Shown: positions 32,161 to 43,943 of the stretch, one piece after another
Layout: each line of letters begins with the position of its first letter
Numbering within the stretch: position 1 is the first letter of the stretch
Assembly (NCBI GenBank): GCA_016617855.1
Contig: JAECUM010004364.1
Location: forward strand, 1-64,000
Direction of reading: 5' to 3'
Source of the DNA: Megalonaias nervosa
Lineage: Eukaryota; Mollusca; Bivalvia; Unionida; Unionidae
DNA: 64,000 nucleotides
Position numbers and translations under genes: made by a program
The notes under the pieces: generated by a model
What the model was told of the DNA's origin: nothing
Databases searched by the model: none
Seen by the model: only the letters and a program-made list of their open reading frames with translations

Positions 32161-33430
32161 ACAGGTAGGCCTGATTCCACTAACCTGCCTTAGATACCTT
32201 AACAGCTGACGATTTCACCACACAGGCCTATGTAATATAAACTTTCTCCCAAATTTAAATCATGCTGATTACTGTATCCTATGAAAATAATTATTTCTAA
32301 GTTTGGGGCATAAATAATATGATCCAAGTCATGCTCATGATTTAAGTCCTCCGAGATCTAGGTTGTAGAAACCCAAGTTCTACAGAAAGTGTATGTGAGA
32401 TACACTACTCTAGATCATAATTGGTAACAAGCTCAGGGAATCAGTAGGAAGGCATCTCATTAATAAGCACAGATCCCACTTATTACAGTCTGTCAAAGAC
32501 AATGACAGCATAAGCTTTTCACTAAGGTTAAATGAAGTCCAATCTGAATTCAGTCTCCAGAGTGGTAACAAACCTTAGTCAAGCCAATAAAAAGAATATG
32601 CACTGACTTGGCTCCTAATCAAACTCCTCCAACATCTTCATAATATAACACTATTTAACAAGTTTAATCAAAATCTAATAAGAAATGTAGCAGATAGTGT
32701 TAACAAACTCAGCCAAGCATATGCATGGTCAAGTCATTAATATGCACGAATTGCACTTGCAATCACAATGGACCAAGATCATTATGACATAGGTCTATTT
32801 ACCAAGTTTGATCAAAATGCTATGAAAAATAGTCTCAAGAGTGGCAATAAAAACCTTAGTCAATCTGATGCATGAACAGCTCATAAATATGCATGTCATG
32901 CTCACATTAAAAAAATCATCCATCTTCATGATATAAGCTTACTTACCAACCTTAATAATGATATGGTCAGAATGAGTCATTAAGGTGCTGACAAGCTTTT
33001 AATTATTAATCAAATGCAAAATCACCTTATATACATGGATCTTACTCAAAACTGTACTCATCCAAAGTCTTAATGATTTTAGCCTGGCAACCAAGTTTGA
33101 TCAAAATCTGTTCAGAAACATCCCTCGAGTGGTAGCGAGCACAGCCTACAACTTGCAAGTTCACTCCTCATTATAATATTCAGATCACATGCATTATCAA
33201 ACTCGTGTGAGATCTTGATCAGACAAGCCCATATTAGAAGTCTGGTCAAAATCAGATCAAAACTATGGCTTACAGATTGGTACACAAGCACAACCCAACT
33301 GAGGCAAGATCACCTCACTCTTATGCATAGATCTTGTTCATTACTGAACTCATTCAAGATCCTGAAGATGTAAGCCGATATTCCAAGTCAGACCAAAATC
33401 ATTCCAGAGTGGATGAAACAAAAAAGACAA
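32160..33430. repeat. Degenerate repeat family, ~150-bp units (block 1)
   Basis: Recurring phrases (CAGAGTGGTAACAA, TTAATATGCACAGATC, TTGATCAAAATC) recur about every 150 bases. The same phrases make up 38330-38970, so this is an old dispersed or tandem repeat family. It has no coding potential that I can see. Confidence 0.6.
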
Positions 33431-34014
33431 ACGCTCAACCTTTCTCCATTGTTAACTAAGAACAAAAAAAGGTTGCTTATGACGGGTAGTCTCTTTTAAC
33501 AGGTCTGTGCAGCTGTGCAGGGAGAGTTTTCAATGCTGCATTTCAATCGCATTTAAGAAGGAAAACATCCATACTTACTGCACATCATATATTCTGTTCT
33601 TTATTCATAGTTCTTTCTGAAACATTACATGCATTCATATAAATAAAAAATTATACAGCACTAAAAATACATAGCTCATGAACATAATTTTTATAAGAAG
33701 TTCACATGTAGTCTGTTGGCATTAAGGCATATGAATTGGAAAGTCAGGAATTCATCTTTGCTTTGACATTTCTTTACATTACTAAAATTACCCAATAAAC
33801 AGTGTGGGAGCCACAGGAGCTAAGTTTATTAAGTGTTGGACTCATAATTCAAGGCTGTGAGTTTGACACCCACTTCCCCAGGCCAGTGTGGGCTGGTTGC
33901 CTCATTGTATTCTAGCAAATGGCACTGAGCTCCTATTTTCTTGGCATGATATGGCCAATAATTGAACCCCAAGAATCAACAAACCGATTTTCTCTTTTAA
34001 AACATTAGAAGGCC
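33431..34014. other. intergenic with a weak tRNA-like SINE head
   Basis: GGGAGCCACAGGAGCTAAG at 33808 and GTGAGTTTGACACCC at 33857 resemble A and B boxes; there is no second copy in the window, so the SINE call is weak. The rest is AT-rich. Confidence 0.3.
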
Positions 34015-34039
34015 AGATTTTGAAGGTCTTTGGTGTAAA

Positions 34040-34215
34040 GAACTTAAGTGTCCTTCGTATAAAGAAGTTGTGTCCTTGTGCAGAATAATTAAATGTCCTT
34101 CGTGTAAAGAACTTAATTGTCCTTTGTGTAAAGAACTTCAGTGTCCTCTGTGTAAAAAACTTAAATGTTCGTTCTGTGAAGAATTTAAGTGTCCTTTGTG
34201 CAAAGAACTTAAGTG
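34040..34215. repeat. ~25-bp tandem repeat
   Basis: About seven units of TTAAGTGTCCTTTGTGTAAA plus GAAC, moderately diverged. Confidence 0.88.
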
Positions 34216-37039
34216 CCTTTGTCAGTGTTCACATCATCTTTGAAAGTTTAGGAAAATGAAGGTAGCATTTTCCCAAATTTCAGCCAAAATAGGTCTTGGA
34301 AATCTAGGCTGGTGGTCTTTAAAGGTTTGGGAAAAGAATTTTATCATTCAGAATTCTGCGTGAACCCTGTTTGAGTAAATTATTATCTTCCACACTTTCT
34401 TCATTTATAAAAAAGATCAAGTACAAACAGGTGTCTCTTACTGTATGTTACTAATAATTATCAACTCAAAATTACAATTTACTGCTTTAGTTTTTAACAG
34501 CATTTAAAATGAATTATTGGATGTATCATGTTGAAGAAATGGGAGTCGGGTGCCTTTAATCAACAACTCACCAAGGCAGTTGACCCAGACTGGCCTGGGC
34601 AGGTATCAGCAATATATCTGATGCTCTATAAACAGAGTTATTGAAATTCCTCTCAAGAAATTTGCCGAGTATTTATGACAAAATGAGCATTATTGATACA
34701 CAAAAAATTCATTCATGATCATCATTTAAATAATATGAAAAAACATTTCATTGGAGGTTCCTGAAAGTGTTCTTTATGAACAGGTGTCCTCAATCTAGTC
34801 TAGGAATCCTGCCTTTATTTCTGGTTGTTTTTGCTACAAACTTTGGACAATATGAATCATGGTTCTTTTACAGCCCTGCAGTTTATTTCAGAGACTTGAA
34901 ACAAGTTTTCAAGAAGTATTTTGTCTTGTGGAAGATGAGCCTTCTCCAGACATTATTTTGTTAAATGTCCATATTGTGTCATTTTTGATTCAACAAATTT
35001 TATTCCATTTTATCTATTTTTCATTAGATTTGGACAACAGGTATATAACAAAATTCTTAACTAATTGCATGAGAATAAAAGTTTCTAAATTCCCTGTGGT
35101 GTCAGTGTACTCTCTTCAAAAATCCTTCAATATGGATCATTTTGAGCCAACTGATAGTTGTTTTCAATTATTAATTGGGAGAAGAAAAAAAATCACAGAA
35201 ATCAGGAAATTCAATGAAGATTCTAATGCCTGTAATTAAAACAAGTAATGTATTTTATTCAGATTTAATGTCTTGTATTTCCTCTCTATAAACTGAAGGA
35301 GTTTTAATGACAACCTCTCAAATTCTGAGACTTTTCAAGGTTGTACGAACCATGTGATCTGTAGATAACTAAGACAAAACAAAGGATGAATACAGCAAAA
35401 TAGATAGGTAGATAAAAGTGCCATATTTAATCTGAAATCAACCTTGTGTTGTTACCACATATAATTCTAACCCACTTCTTGAAGATACTACATAAAGAAG
35501 CATGATGTTTGAACATCTGCATCTATTTCTCTAGTGAAACATTACAGCCAACTTGCAGTATATTTATTTTGGAGCTACAATGATATTTTCACAATCAGCA
35601 GCCTGTATGGATTTTCAGTTCTGGATTTCATCACTGGAGAATCATCTAATTTTGCTGCAATCTGTTTATATTCTTCAATATTTTGCCTCATGTGATCATT
35701 AAAAATTGCTATGGCCCATTCTGATCTATCCTCTCAAGAATCTTCTGAAAAAAAAAAGCAAATTTAGTTGCAAGATAAATCCTAAATTATTTTATGAACA
35801 TACAATATTTTCCATGTCTAATAAGTATAATGCCAGACTGTATATATTACATATGGCATTAATTCTCTAATATGCTGTGCTGCAAACATTTGGCATTAAT
35901 TTAACTTAAATGTATAAAGTTTATAATAATAATAATAATAATAACTTTTGTTATTGTTATTATTATTATTGTCTGCAGTAAAATAATGAGGACCTAACAT
36001 GCGTGCTGATTTCAAATGAGGTATATGCACACTCACTATATTCCCAGACAGTATGTTTGGGGGGTGGGAGTCGAAACGATCTAAAAAAATGGGTGGTTTG
36101 AGGTCCCATGGGGTTTCAGTGCACATCACCTAAAAAAGCAATGTTGTCTAATTGAGAATAGTTATCTTTACATAAAACTGAAAATTTAAAAAAAGGAAGG
36201 AAATAACATGTTTCATTTGAATCACTTGATATACTTAACCAAAAAGAGTTGGTAGACTTAGCATTGTCCTCTGCACACATACCCACACTCACATAAACAC
36301 AACAACACAGAGATAAAAAATATACCAAGTTTCTGTCTTTAAAATCAGAGGACAGTGGAATATTTTCTTAACCAGATACAGTTTTTGTTGATCTAAAAGT
36401 TTGGGGGGGGGGGGAAGAATACAAATGTCACTTGTGCTCGTTTTAGCACTCATTTTGAGACTGGATGGTACTGTTGTTCAAACTTTCCACAAGTTCTTGT
36501 TGAATTTTTCTCCACATAGAAAATTATCTACCTGCATCTACATTGCTGTGTGGAAGTGGCAAACATGTTGGTTGGTTTTGCTGTTCTGTATGGTCCAGAA
36601 TGGCTAATGTCAAAACAGTGTTTGCAATATTTGCAAAAATATTAACTGCTTCCCTTTGCTGCTGTACTTCACAAAGTGGAACCTTGTCCTTGAGTTCTGA
36701 TATTTAGTTTTACTGAGCTGAGCTCATTCTGCACATTGCTTAGCTTTATCTAAAACATTTTAACATTTTACCCTAAAAAATTAACCATACTTGTACACTA
36801 TTTAGACTACTGAAATAATTGTTTTGCATTTTATATATAGAGTAAAATCTGACTTCAAAGAAACATTCCTGCTGATCATAAACTTGCCAATAATCTTTAA
36901 TAATGATGGCTTTAACATTCTCATTCAAGGCAAGGATATGTGAAGACTTTTGTTCTTCAACATGCATCTCAATGACTTTATCCAACTCAAATGAATTGGG
37001 TTGTTCTACTTAGTGTACATACACAGATTTAGACTAATG
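34216..37039. other. intergenic, no gene recognised
   Basis: AT-rich; (AAT)n at 35922-35941 and a poly-G run at 36403-36413. A 126-codon plus-strand ORF (34859-35239) has no recognisable domain. Confidence 0.5.
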
Positions 37040-37198
37040 GGCTCTCCCACAGCAGTGTGCAAAGGACTTGATGCGTAATGGTCATTCCCACAGCAGTGTA
37101 CAAAGGACTTGATATGTAATGGTCACTCCCACAGCAGTGTACAAAGGACTTGAAGTGTAATGGTCACTCCCACAGCAGTGTACAAAGGACTTGACATC
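37040..37198. repeat. 41-bp tandem repeat, four units
   Basis: Units TCCCACAGCAGTGTACAAAG followed by GACTTGATATGTAATGGTCA, nearly identical. Confidence 0.93.
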
Positions 37199-38329
37199 AT
37201 TCTAGCTATTCTCCATCAATTCAGTAATCGGTGAAATTGTGGTTGTTATCACTGACCACCTTATTTTTAACTGCCTCTCTGATAAATAGCTGTCTAAACT
37301 GCCATGAGGACCATTTTACTTGGTCTCTAAGCCCGACTATTTACTTTTCATATGGACTACATGTTTCAGATATGTATAGCGGTGGTCAAAAAATTTCTCT
37401 GATTTTGTTTTCCAAGAATATTTAAAGTCATGTTTTTTTAAATGACAATGTGTCAGGGGTTTGGGAGTCCAAAATTGTGTTTTTCCAAAATTATGGGGTT
37501 TATTGAGTGTGACATGCTGTGTTATGGCAGGTACGTAAATGAAACAAATCCTATGATTTCTATCTTTTACAAAAGATTGAATATATTTGTTCACTTGTTC
37601 ATAAATACCACTCGAAATGAGCACTCATTCAAGATTCTATATATCACATGACAAAAACTATATTTTATTTGATGAAACTTCAGAATAATATAATGAAGTG
37701 ATTTTGAAATACATTCAGATGCCCTAGTTGTTTGGCCCTGAACTGCATTATGTCATGACATTATTTGTTATGCCATATGGTGGTATCTAATATTTCAAAT
37801 GTACAACAAAAGCCCACTGAAAGGACTGATATTGTACAGGCAGACATGTTACATACAAAACAAGAGCCCACTGAGTGGACTGATATTGTACACTACAGGC
37901 AGATATATTAAATAGAGATAAAGAGTCCACCTCGATGGATCTGAAGCAATCATGAAATCATTTCTTATATCCTTTTATCTTTTTAATTGTTTAGTACTAA
38001 AATCATCTCAAACATTCCTGTGAAACTTAAACAACAAAAGTATATTTGTATGTGTTTGTTTCACAATATAAAAAGTGCAGCACATCAATCTTTTGCCAAA
38101 CCTTTGACCTTGAATCTCAAATCCTGGAAAGAAGATCATTAAATGTGTCTCAGATTCTGTCAAAATACCTGTATACTACAATTGGTTCAAACCCTAATTA
38201 ACATTTGTGATGGGTGGAGATATAATGAGTATTCAAGCTGTTCTTCAGATATATCCACCAACTGGTTTGATATAAATCAATTCATATGGTACCTGTGTGT
38301 GTTACCAGGCTCATAAGCCAGCACTGAAA

Positions 38330-38970
38330 AAAAAGAAGAGTCTCAAGTGGGTTTGATATCACTCACCCGAATGTATAACTTCAACAGACGACCATTTCAC
38401 TAAGCAGTTATATGTAGCAATTGTAAGAATACAACCTATGTAAACCATCTCCCATACTTTATATGATGATTTACCTAATTTGCTAATTTCCTGAAACAGT
38501 TATTTCCAAAGAAAAGGCTTAATTAATATGCAGTCTCTTGCTGATAAATGATGCAAGATTACTTCATTAACATGGCATGCATTTTGGTCGTCACTTAACC
38601 CATTGAAGGTCTAAGCCCATATTTTAAGTCTGATCAAAACTGGATCAGAAATATGGTCTCATGGGTGGTAACAAGCTTAGCTAATCAGGTGTAAGATCAT
38701 GTCATTAGTATGCACAGATCTCACTAATTATCAAACTTGTCTGAGATCTTAATGATATAAAATCAGAGTTATGGCCAGCAGAATGGTAACAAGGTTAGTC
38801 AACCAGGTTCAAGATTGCCTCATTAATATGCATGGATCTCACTCACTGCTTAATAATGTCCCAAATGTATTATTAATAGTGTGAGTAAAGTCAGATCAGA
38901 TGTATGGACTCCAGAGTGGTAACAAGTATTTGTTGATGGATGGATGATAGTTTGACACATGACGCACAAT
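38330..38970. repeat. Degenerate repeat family, ~150-bp units (block 2)
   Basis: Shares phrases with 32160-33430 (GAGTGGTAACAAG, TTAATATGCATGGATCTCAC, GATCAGA), in the same orientation. Confidence 0.6.
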
Positions 38971-39014
38971 AGATGCAAGGTCATACCATAAGCTCAACTA
39001 GCCTTATGGTCATG

Positions 39015-39137
39015 TGAACTAAAATAAAACCTAGTCAAGACCTTTGACCTAGAATTTAATAAATAAAACCTAGTCAAGACCTTTGACCTAGAATTTAATA
39101 AATAAAACCTAGTCAAGACCTTTGACCTAGAAATTAA
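39015..39137. repeat. 38-bp tandem repeat, three units
   Basis: Units AATAAAACCTAGTCAAGACC followed by TTTGACCTAGAATTTAAT; nearly perfect. Confidence 0.93.
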
Positions 39138-39701
39138 TGTCAGAATGCTGACAATCAACATTTTTCCACTCCAACAAACAGTAAAATACAAAGTCTGATC
39201 AAAATTCATTAATATATTTACATATCACTGTGGTTCAGCTGCATGAAGGTTTTAAAAAGATTAAGGTTTTACATGACACAAAATTTCTTATAATAAAATT
39301 TTTTTTCTATAATACCTATCCAATCATAATATACAGCATCCCATTTGGCCACCATATTGCCATATGTGATACATGTCAAACATGATAAAAGGATCATATA
39401 CTTATATTTCTAATATTTAAAATCAATTTGTGACAAATACAACTATTTGGTAAAAAAAAAAAATTATTTTGTCATGAAAATGAAAAATTGCTGTTATTAT
39501 CATTAAAGTCGTAACAAGATTACTCATGAATTACTGCACATTCCTTATGGATGGAAACTACCAATGTACCGATACTGTGAGAAATTACTGAGGTACATAA
39601 CATCAGAACAAATTACCATAGTAAACCATTATACAGTGCACTTCTAGTGATCATGTATGTATCGTCAAAGAAACAATTTACTCTAAAAATTGGTTTCTTC
39701 T

Positions 39702-41955
39702 TCAAATCTTTACCTTACCAAAATACCTTACAAGAATAGGTAAGAGCCTGGAGAGACCATCTTTGGACCCAAAGGTATGGAAGGCAACTTCTGAACTGAA
39801 GGCACATTTGGTGTATTGACTACACATGGCAAGATGCAGCTTTAGGAAATGTGAAGATTTTCTTGCCTGTAAATCCAGTGGCTGCATTCTTAAGAGGCTC
39901 CCGAAGGTAACCTGTTTTGCTGCAGCCATTGGTCCCACCTGGTCTAATTGAGTATTCTGGGATGAAAGCTAGAGGACCTCCATATCATGGCTTGTATAAG
40001 GTCAACAATGGAATAGTTATGCTTGAATGCAATACTTGTTGAAACTGCCCCAACTTTATGAGCTGAAATGTGTAGCAAGTTCATTTGATGTTGGGTTAAT
40101 TCTCTGTATGCAGAGTAGATCACCCATCTTATCCAGAATAATAGAGCCTGCACTGAGACATCATCCTTTACATCTTTCAGAGGTAGGAATGGATGGGACT
40201 TCCCTCCCTCTGCAGTGGCTTGATTCTTTACAGGTGCCACTTCAAAACTCTCACCAGGTCATGTGTATCACCTTGAGTTGAAAGTTCCAGGCTAGAATGA
40301 GGTTTCACCACAAAAGATGGATTTCCCATGAGCATAAGCCTGTTCTTGACAATGAAGCAGGGGTTGTCATTGGTCAACATTCTGAGAGTGGTTCAAAAGG
40401 TGCCTTATTAAGCCTGATGAGTAACCATGGTAGATTCTACTTTGGGTACAAAGCCAGTGCCTTTAGGTGATTATGAAATCAAAATCTGACAGAAGATCAG
40501 AGTGGTCTTTGTTTTGTCCTATATCCTCCCTTCTGAGATGGTAGCCTTTTATCAGGGCTGAAGATAATTGTTTCTCTTCAAAGAATCAAAGAGGAAGTCA
40601 GCAATTAGGGGTGTTGATGTATTAAGTGGTGAAGTGTGTTCACATTCAAACTATTGTAAGAAAATTCTCCACTTTGCCATAGAAGCTTTCGATGTGTAGG
40701 CCGTTATTGCTTGAGTCATTCTCCCCACCACTGGTTGCAAGAACTGTTTGTTCTTGAGGGCTTGTTTAATAAGATCAAGACATGCAGGTTAAACATCTCT
40801 GGATTCGGATGAAATTCCTGCAATCATGGTTGCATAAGCAGATAATATCTATCATTTCCTTGGGGTTTCCACTGACAGGTTTATAAAGCTGTTTACTGAT
40901 TTGTCATACTTGAGGAAGCAACCATTCCATTTTATGGCAAAAGTGTCCAGGACTGGTGAGACAAAAGGTCTGGAGTATTGCATTCCACCTTGTTGCAAAT
41001 ATATATCTACCAGTGGTTGATCCCATTGGGTATATATGCGACTGAAAACCAATGGATAAAGTGGCCATTTTGTTTGTATTGATTCAATCAGGACAAATAC
41101 ATTTAATCTGCCTGACAAAATATGAATGTGGACTTTGTGGAGATGTATAGAGATGTGATTTCTCCTTGCCTTGTGATATAATTCACCACAGTGGGATTGT
41201 TGAATAAAATGCCCTTCCATGTAGATTCTCCAGCCACCAGCTTTCTCTATGGCTTTCATCTTTAAGATACTGATATGCAATAGATAATCCCATGTGGGCC
41301 ACTCTCCACTTGTCTCCTGGAATGAAGGAAGGATATGTGCACCCCACCCAGCTATCCTCACATTTGCACAAACTGTCAGCTTTGGAGACTGAACTTGCAA
41401 GGGAACATCCAACATAAGCCAAGTGTGCTTCTTCAAGTTGCTGAGATAGGACCACACATCCTTTGAGACTGGCAATGTTTGTTCCAAGGGATAAAATTTT
41501 GGCTTCCATTTGGACATCAGTATTATTTGTAATGTCACTATAAATAAACAATAAGGTCTGATGACACAATGAGTAAAGGAAAAGGAATTCTCAGGCTGAG
41601 ACTGTTCTGTGTAAACAATGATGCCACTGTTGAACTGGTTTTCAATGCACATTTCTGTGCGAATTCCTTACCCAACTGGATAATATGCAGCCTGTATGAT
41701 ATCAGATTTTTCCTTGCTGACAAGGAATTCATGACTGAGGAAGAATTTAACAAGGGATTTCATGTCTTGATTCAAAATATAAATCACCTGGTAATTTTGA
41801 TGAATGTTATGCAGGTAGTTGCAAGTCACAGATGTGGAGATGGTCCTGAAGTGAGTTATTACTCTGTTCAAAATGTGTATGAGTATCCTGGGACTGATGT
41901 TCAGGGATGAAACAATGGAAAGCATTTCTTTCTTTGACTGGTTGACAAGTAACAT
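39702..41955 (-). pseudogene. DIRS/Ngaro-type retroelement remnant (RT/RNase H and tyrosine recombinase)
   Basis: On the minus strand, 41652-40852 holds an RNase H-like region (VCANVRIAGWGAHI, HISILKMKAIE, HIHILSGRLNVF, then a WPLYPLVFSRI block and DPLVDIY-like sequence), the layout seen downstream of the reverse transcriptase in DIRS-order elements. Further on, 40240-39944 resembles the C-terminal half of their tyrosine recombinase (LLFWIRWVIYSAY, ISAHKVGAVSTSIAF, AMIWRSSSF). The HxxR arginine is replaced by Gly and no nucleophilic Tyr is visible. Several frame changes break both domains, and upstream RT motifs are not clear. Element limits are unknown. Confidence 0.65.
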
Positions 41956-42231
41956 TGGCCTCTTAGACCAGGGAGGTCTCTAATAAAACCCCCGTGATTT
42001 TATGCTGTAAAAGATCTCTACTGCCCTTTTCTGGATATGACTGTTGATTTCTCACTGCAGGATGGAAGCTGATAAACTGTTTTCTGCTTGTTGGAAAATT
42101 GAAAATCAAGATGAAGTCCAACGTGGAGTCTCATGCTCCAACATTCCAAACCAACTGTTACGTGTTATTAAAGGACTTCCAGTCCATTTGTACTGAGAAG
42201 TGTTTTACATTCCAGACCTGCAATATCGGCT

Positions 42232-42422
42232 GGGTATGAATCCAACTTCATTCAGCTGGGGGACTCACCTGCCCCATAACTTCACTATGATAAGCAACAA
42301 CTGAAGCCCAAAGGAGAAGGCATTTCATATAAAACTTTTGGAAATAACAGCTATAATGAATGCCTTTTACAGCAGGGGAGACCATTTGTGCCAGATGTAG
42401 TGGTCACTTACCTTGAACTGGG
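42232..42422 (+). repeat. Inverted repeat, left arm (~190 bp)
   Basis: Near-identical in inverse to 43128-43318 (about 95% by eye; e.g. ACTTCACTATGATAAGCAAC and AAAACTTTTGGAAATAACAG in both). The spacer is about 700 bp. Confidence 0.9.
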
Positions 42423-43127
42423 GTGGGGGTGCCAAAACACCCAACATACGTATCTTGGCCAAGGAATGTCCACACTAGCTCCTAGAACAATGTAACATTC
42501 CAGATCAGACACTCTCACAGTGGACTTCTGCTTGGCTGATTCTCTGTCCAAAAGGGGTCAGACCTTGCACAGTGAGTGGTGCCCTCTTTGAGGAGAATAG
42601 ATTAGCTCCTCTTGCAATCAGGGGATACAAACATATTTAGATGTCATGGTACATCAGACATCATGGTAGCGTGACAGCAAATACTGATCAGACATGCTAA
42701 CTAACTTGAACCTGAAAAGGCCTAAATCACTCACCTTGTTTCCCAAGTGAAATCATTCATGAGTTTTGACTTCACTCAACTTGGATAAGTTTAAAGCCTT
42801 AGCCAAAACCTCAGTGAAGCTGCAATTGTACAAGACATGCTTTCTGAAAGCATTAACCATGACATGCAGGGTGAGTGGGTTGCACACCCTTTCAATGGCT
42901 CTGAAAAATCTCAGTTCTGATGAGGTGGTTCAACGGTCCTAATGACACAACCGGGTTTCATAGCTAAAACCAGGCTGCCATTTGTGGGCAAGCAAAAAGC
43001 TGTCATCTGCTCTCTCTTCTCCATGGACATGTCAAGAGGAGCAGTGACGCAAACCCAGACAATCACCAGACCCATTTAAGGTTTGCACAACCTCCACACA
43101 GGAATGGGTTTTAGTGCCCAAACTAAT

Positions 43128-43318
43128 ATCCCCACCCCAGTTCAAGGTAAGCGACCACTACATCTGGCACAAATGGTCTCCCCTGCTGTAAAAGACATTC
43201 ATTATAGCTGTTATTTCCAAAAGTTTTATATGAAATGCCTTCTCCTCTGGGCTTCAGTTGTTGCTTATCATAGTGAAGTTATGGAGCAGGTGAGTCCTCC
43301 AGCTGAATGAAGTTGGAT
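43128..43318 (-). repeat. Inverted repeat, right arm (~190 bp)
   Basis: Partner of 42232-42422. It lies about 480 bp beyond the DPP3 stop codon and next to the DIRS-like remnant, so it may be a pair of inverted terminal repeats or a duplicated end of that element. Confidence 0.9.
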
Positions 43319-43797
43319 CCATATAAACTGTAACGTTCTATTTGGGTTTCATCTGAATAATTTCTAATGTAAGCCATTGCTCAACTTGCCACTAATGAGG
43401 GGACTGACTGAAGCATGTTCATACATACAACCAATGAGAACTATATATTTCCCATGTAGCAGCATGCATACACCCAACTGAGAACTGTTCTTGGGTTACA
43501 TAATTTTTCTTTTCAGTGTGTGTGTGTGTGTGTGTCTGTGTGCATGTGTACTGGAACAACTTCATGACTGTGTGGGTAATAAATTAATACCCTTGCTTTA
43601 AACATTAGTTTAACTTTGATGGTGAATTTAGTTACCATCAATTAAAACATTGTCAATTTTTTTAAAAATGGGGTGAATATGACCTGGTTTGGATGCCCCT
43701 GATATTGGTAACATTTGTTTCATTGGTGTTCATGAATCAAGCAAACTCAGTTACCATATTTTGAATTGTCTGCCACTCTTGTTTAGCTCTTACCCAT

Positions 43798-43943
43798 TTA
43801 ATGCATCTTAGGAAAGTGTTCTGCATCCCTGTCCCATAGTTCTTGTATGATGTCATCAATTTCAGTGTTTGGAAATCTTTCTTTAAAGGACTGGATCAGA
43901 CCAGTTGGTGTTGTCTCGTAGCTCTTCAAAGTCACTTTCTGAT
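43798..43943 (-). CDS. DPP3: DPP3 terminal coding exon
   Basis: Acceptor TTTTTGCAG precedes 43943. Encodes [18 protein letters not shown] and ends HFPKMH, stop TAA at 43798-43800. I find no clear minus-strand polyadenylation signal close by. Confidence 0.9.
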
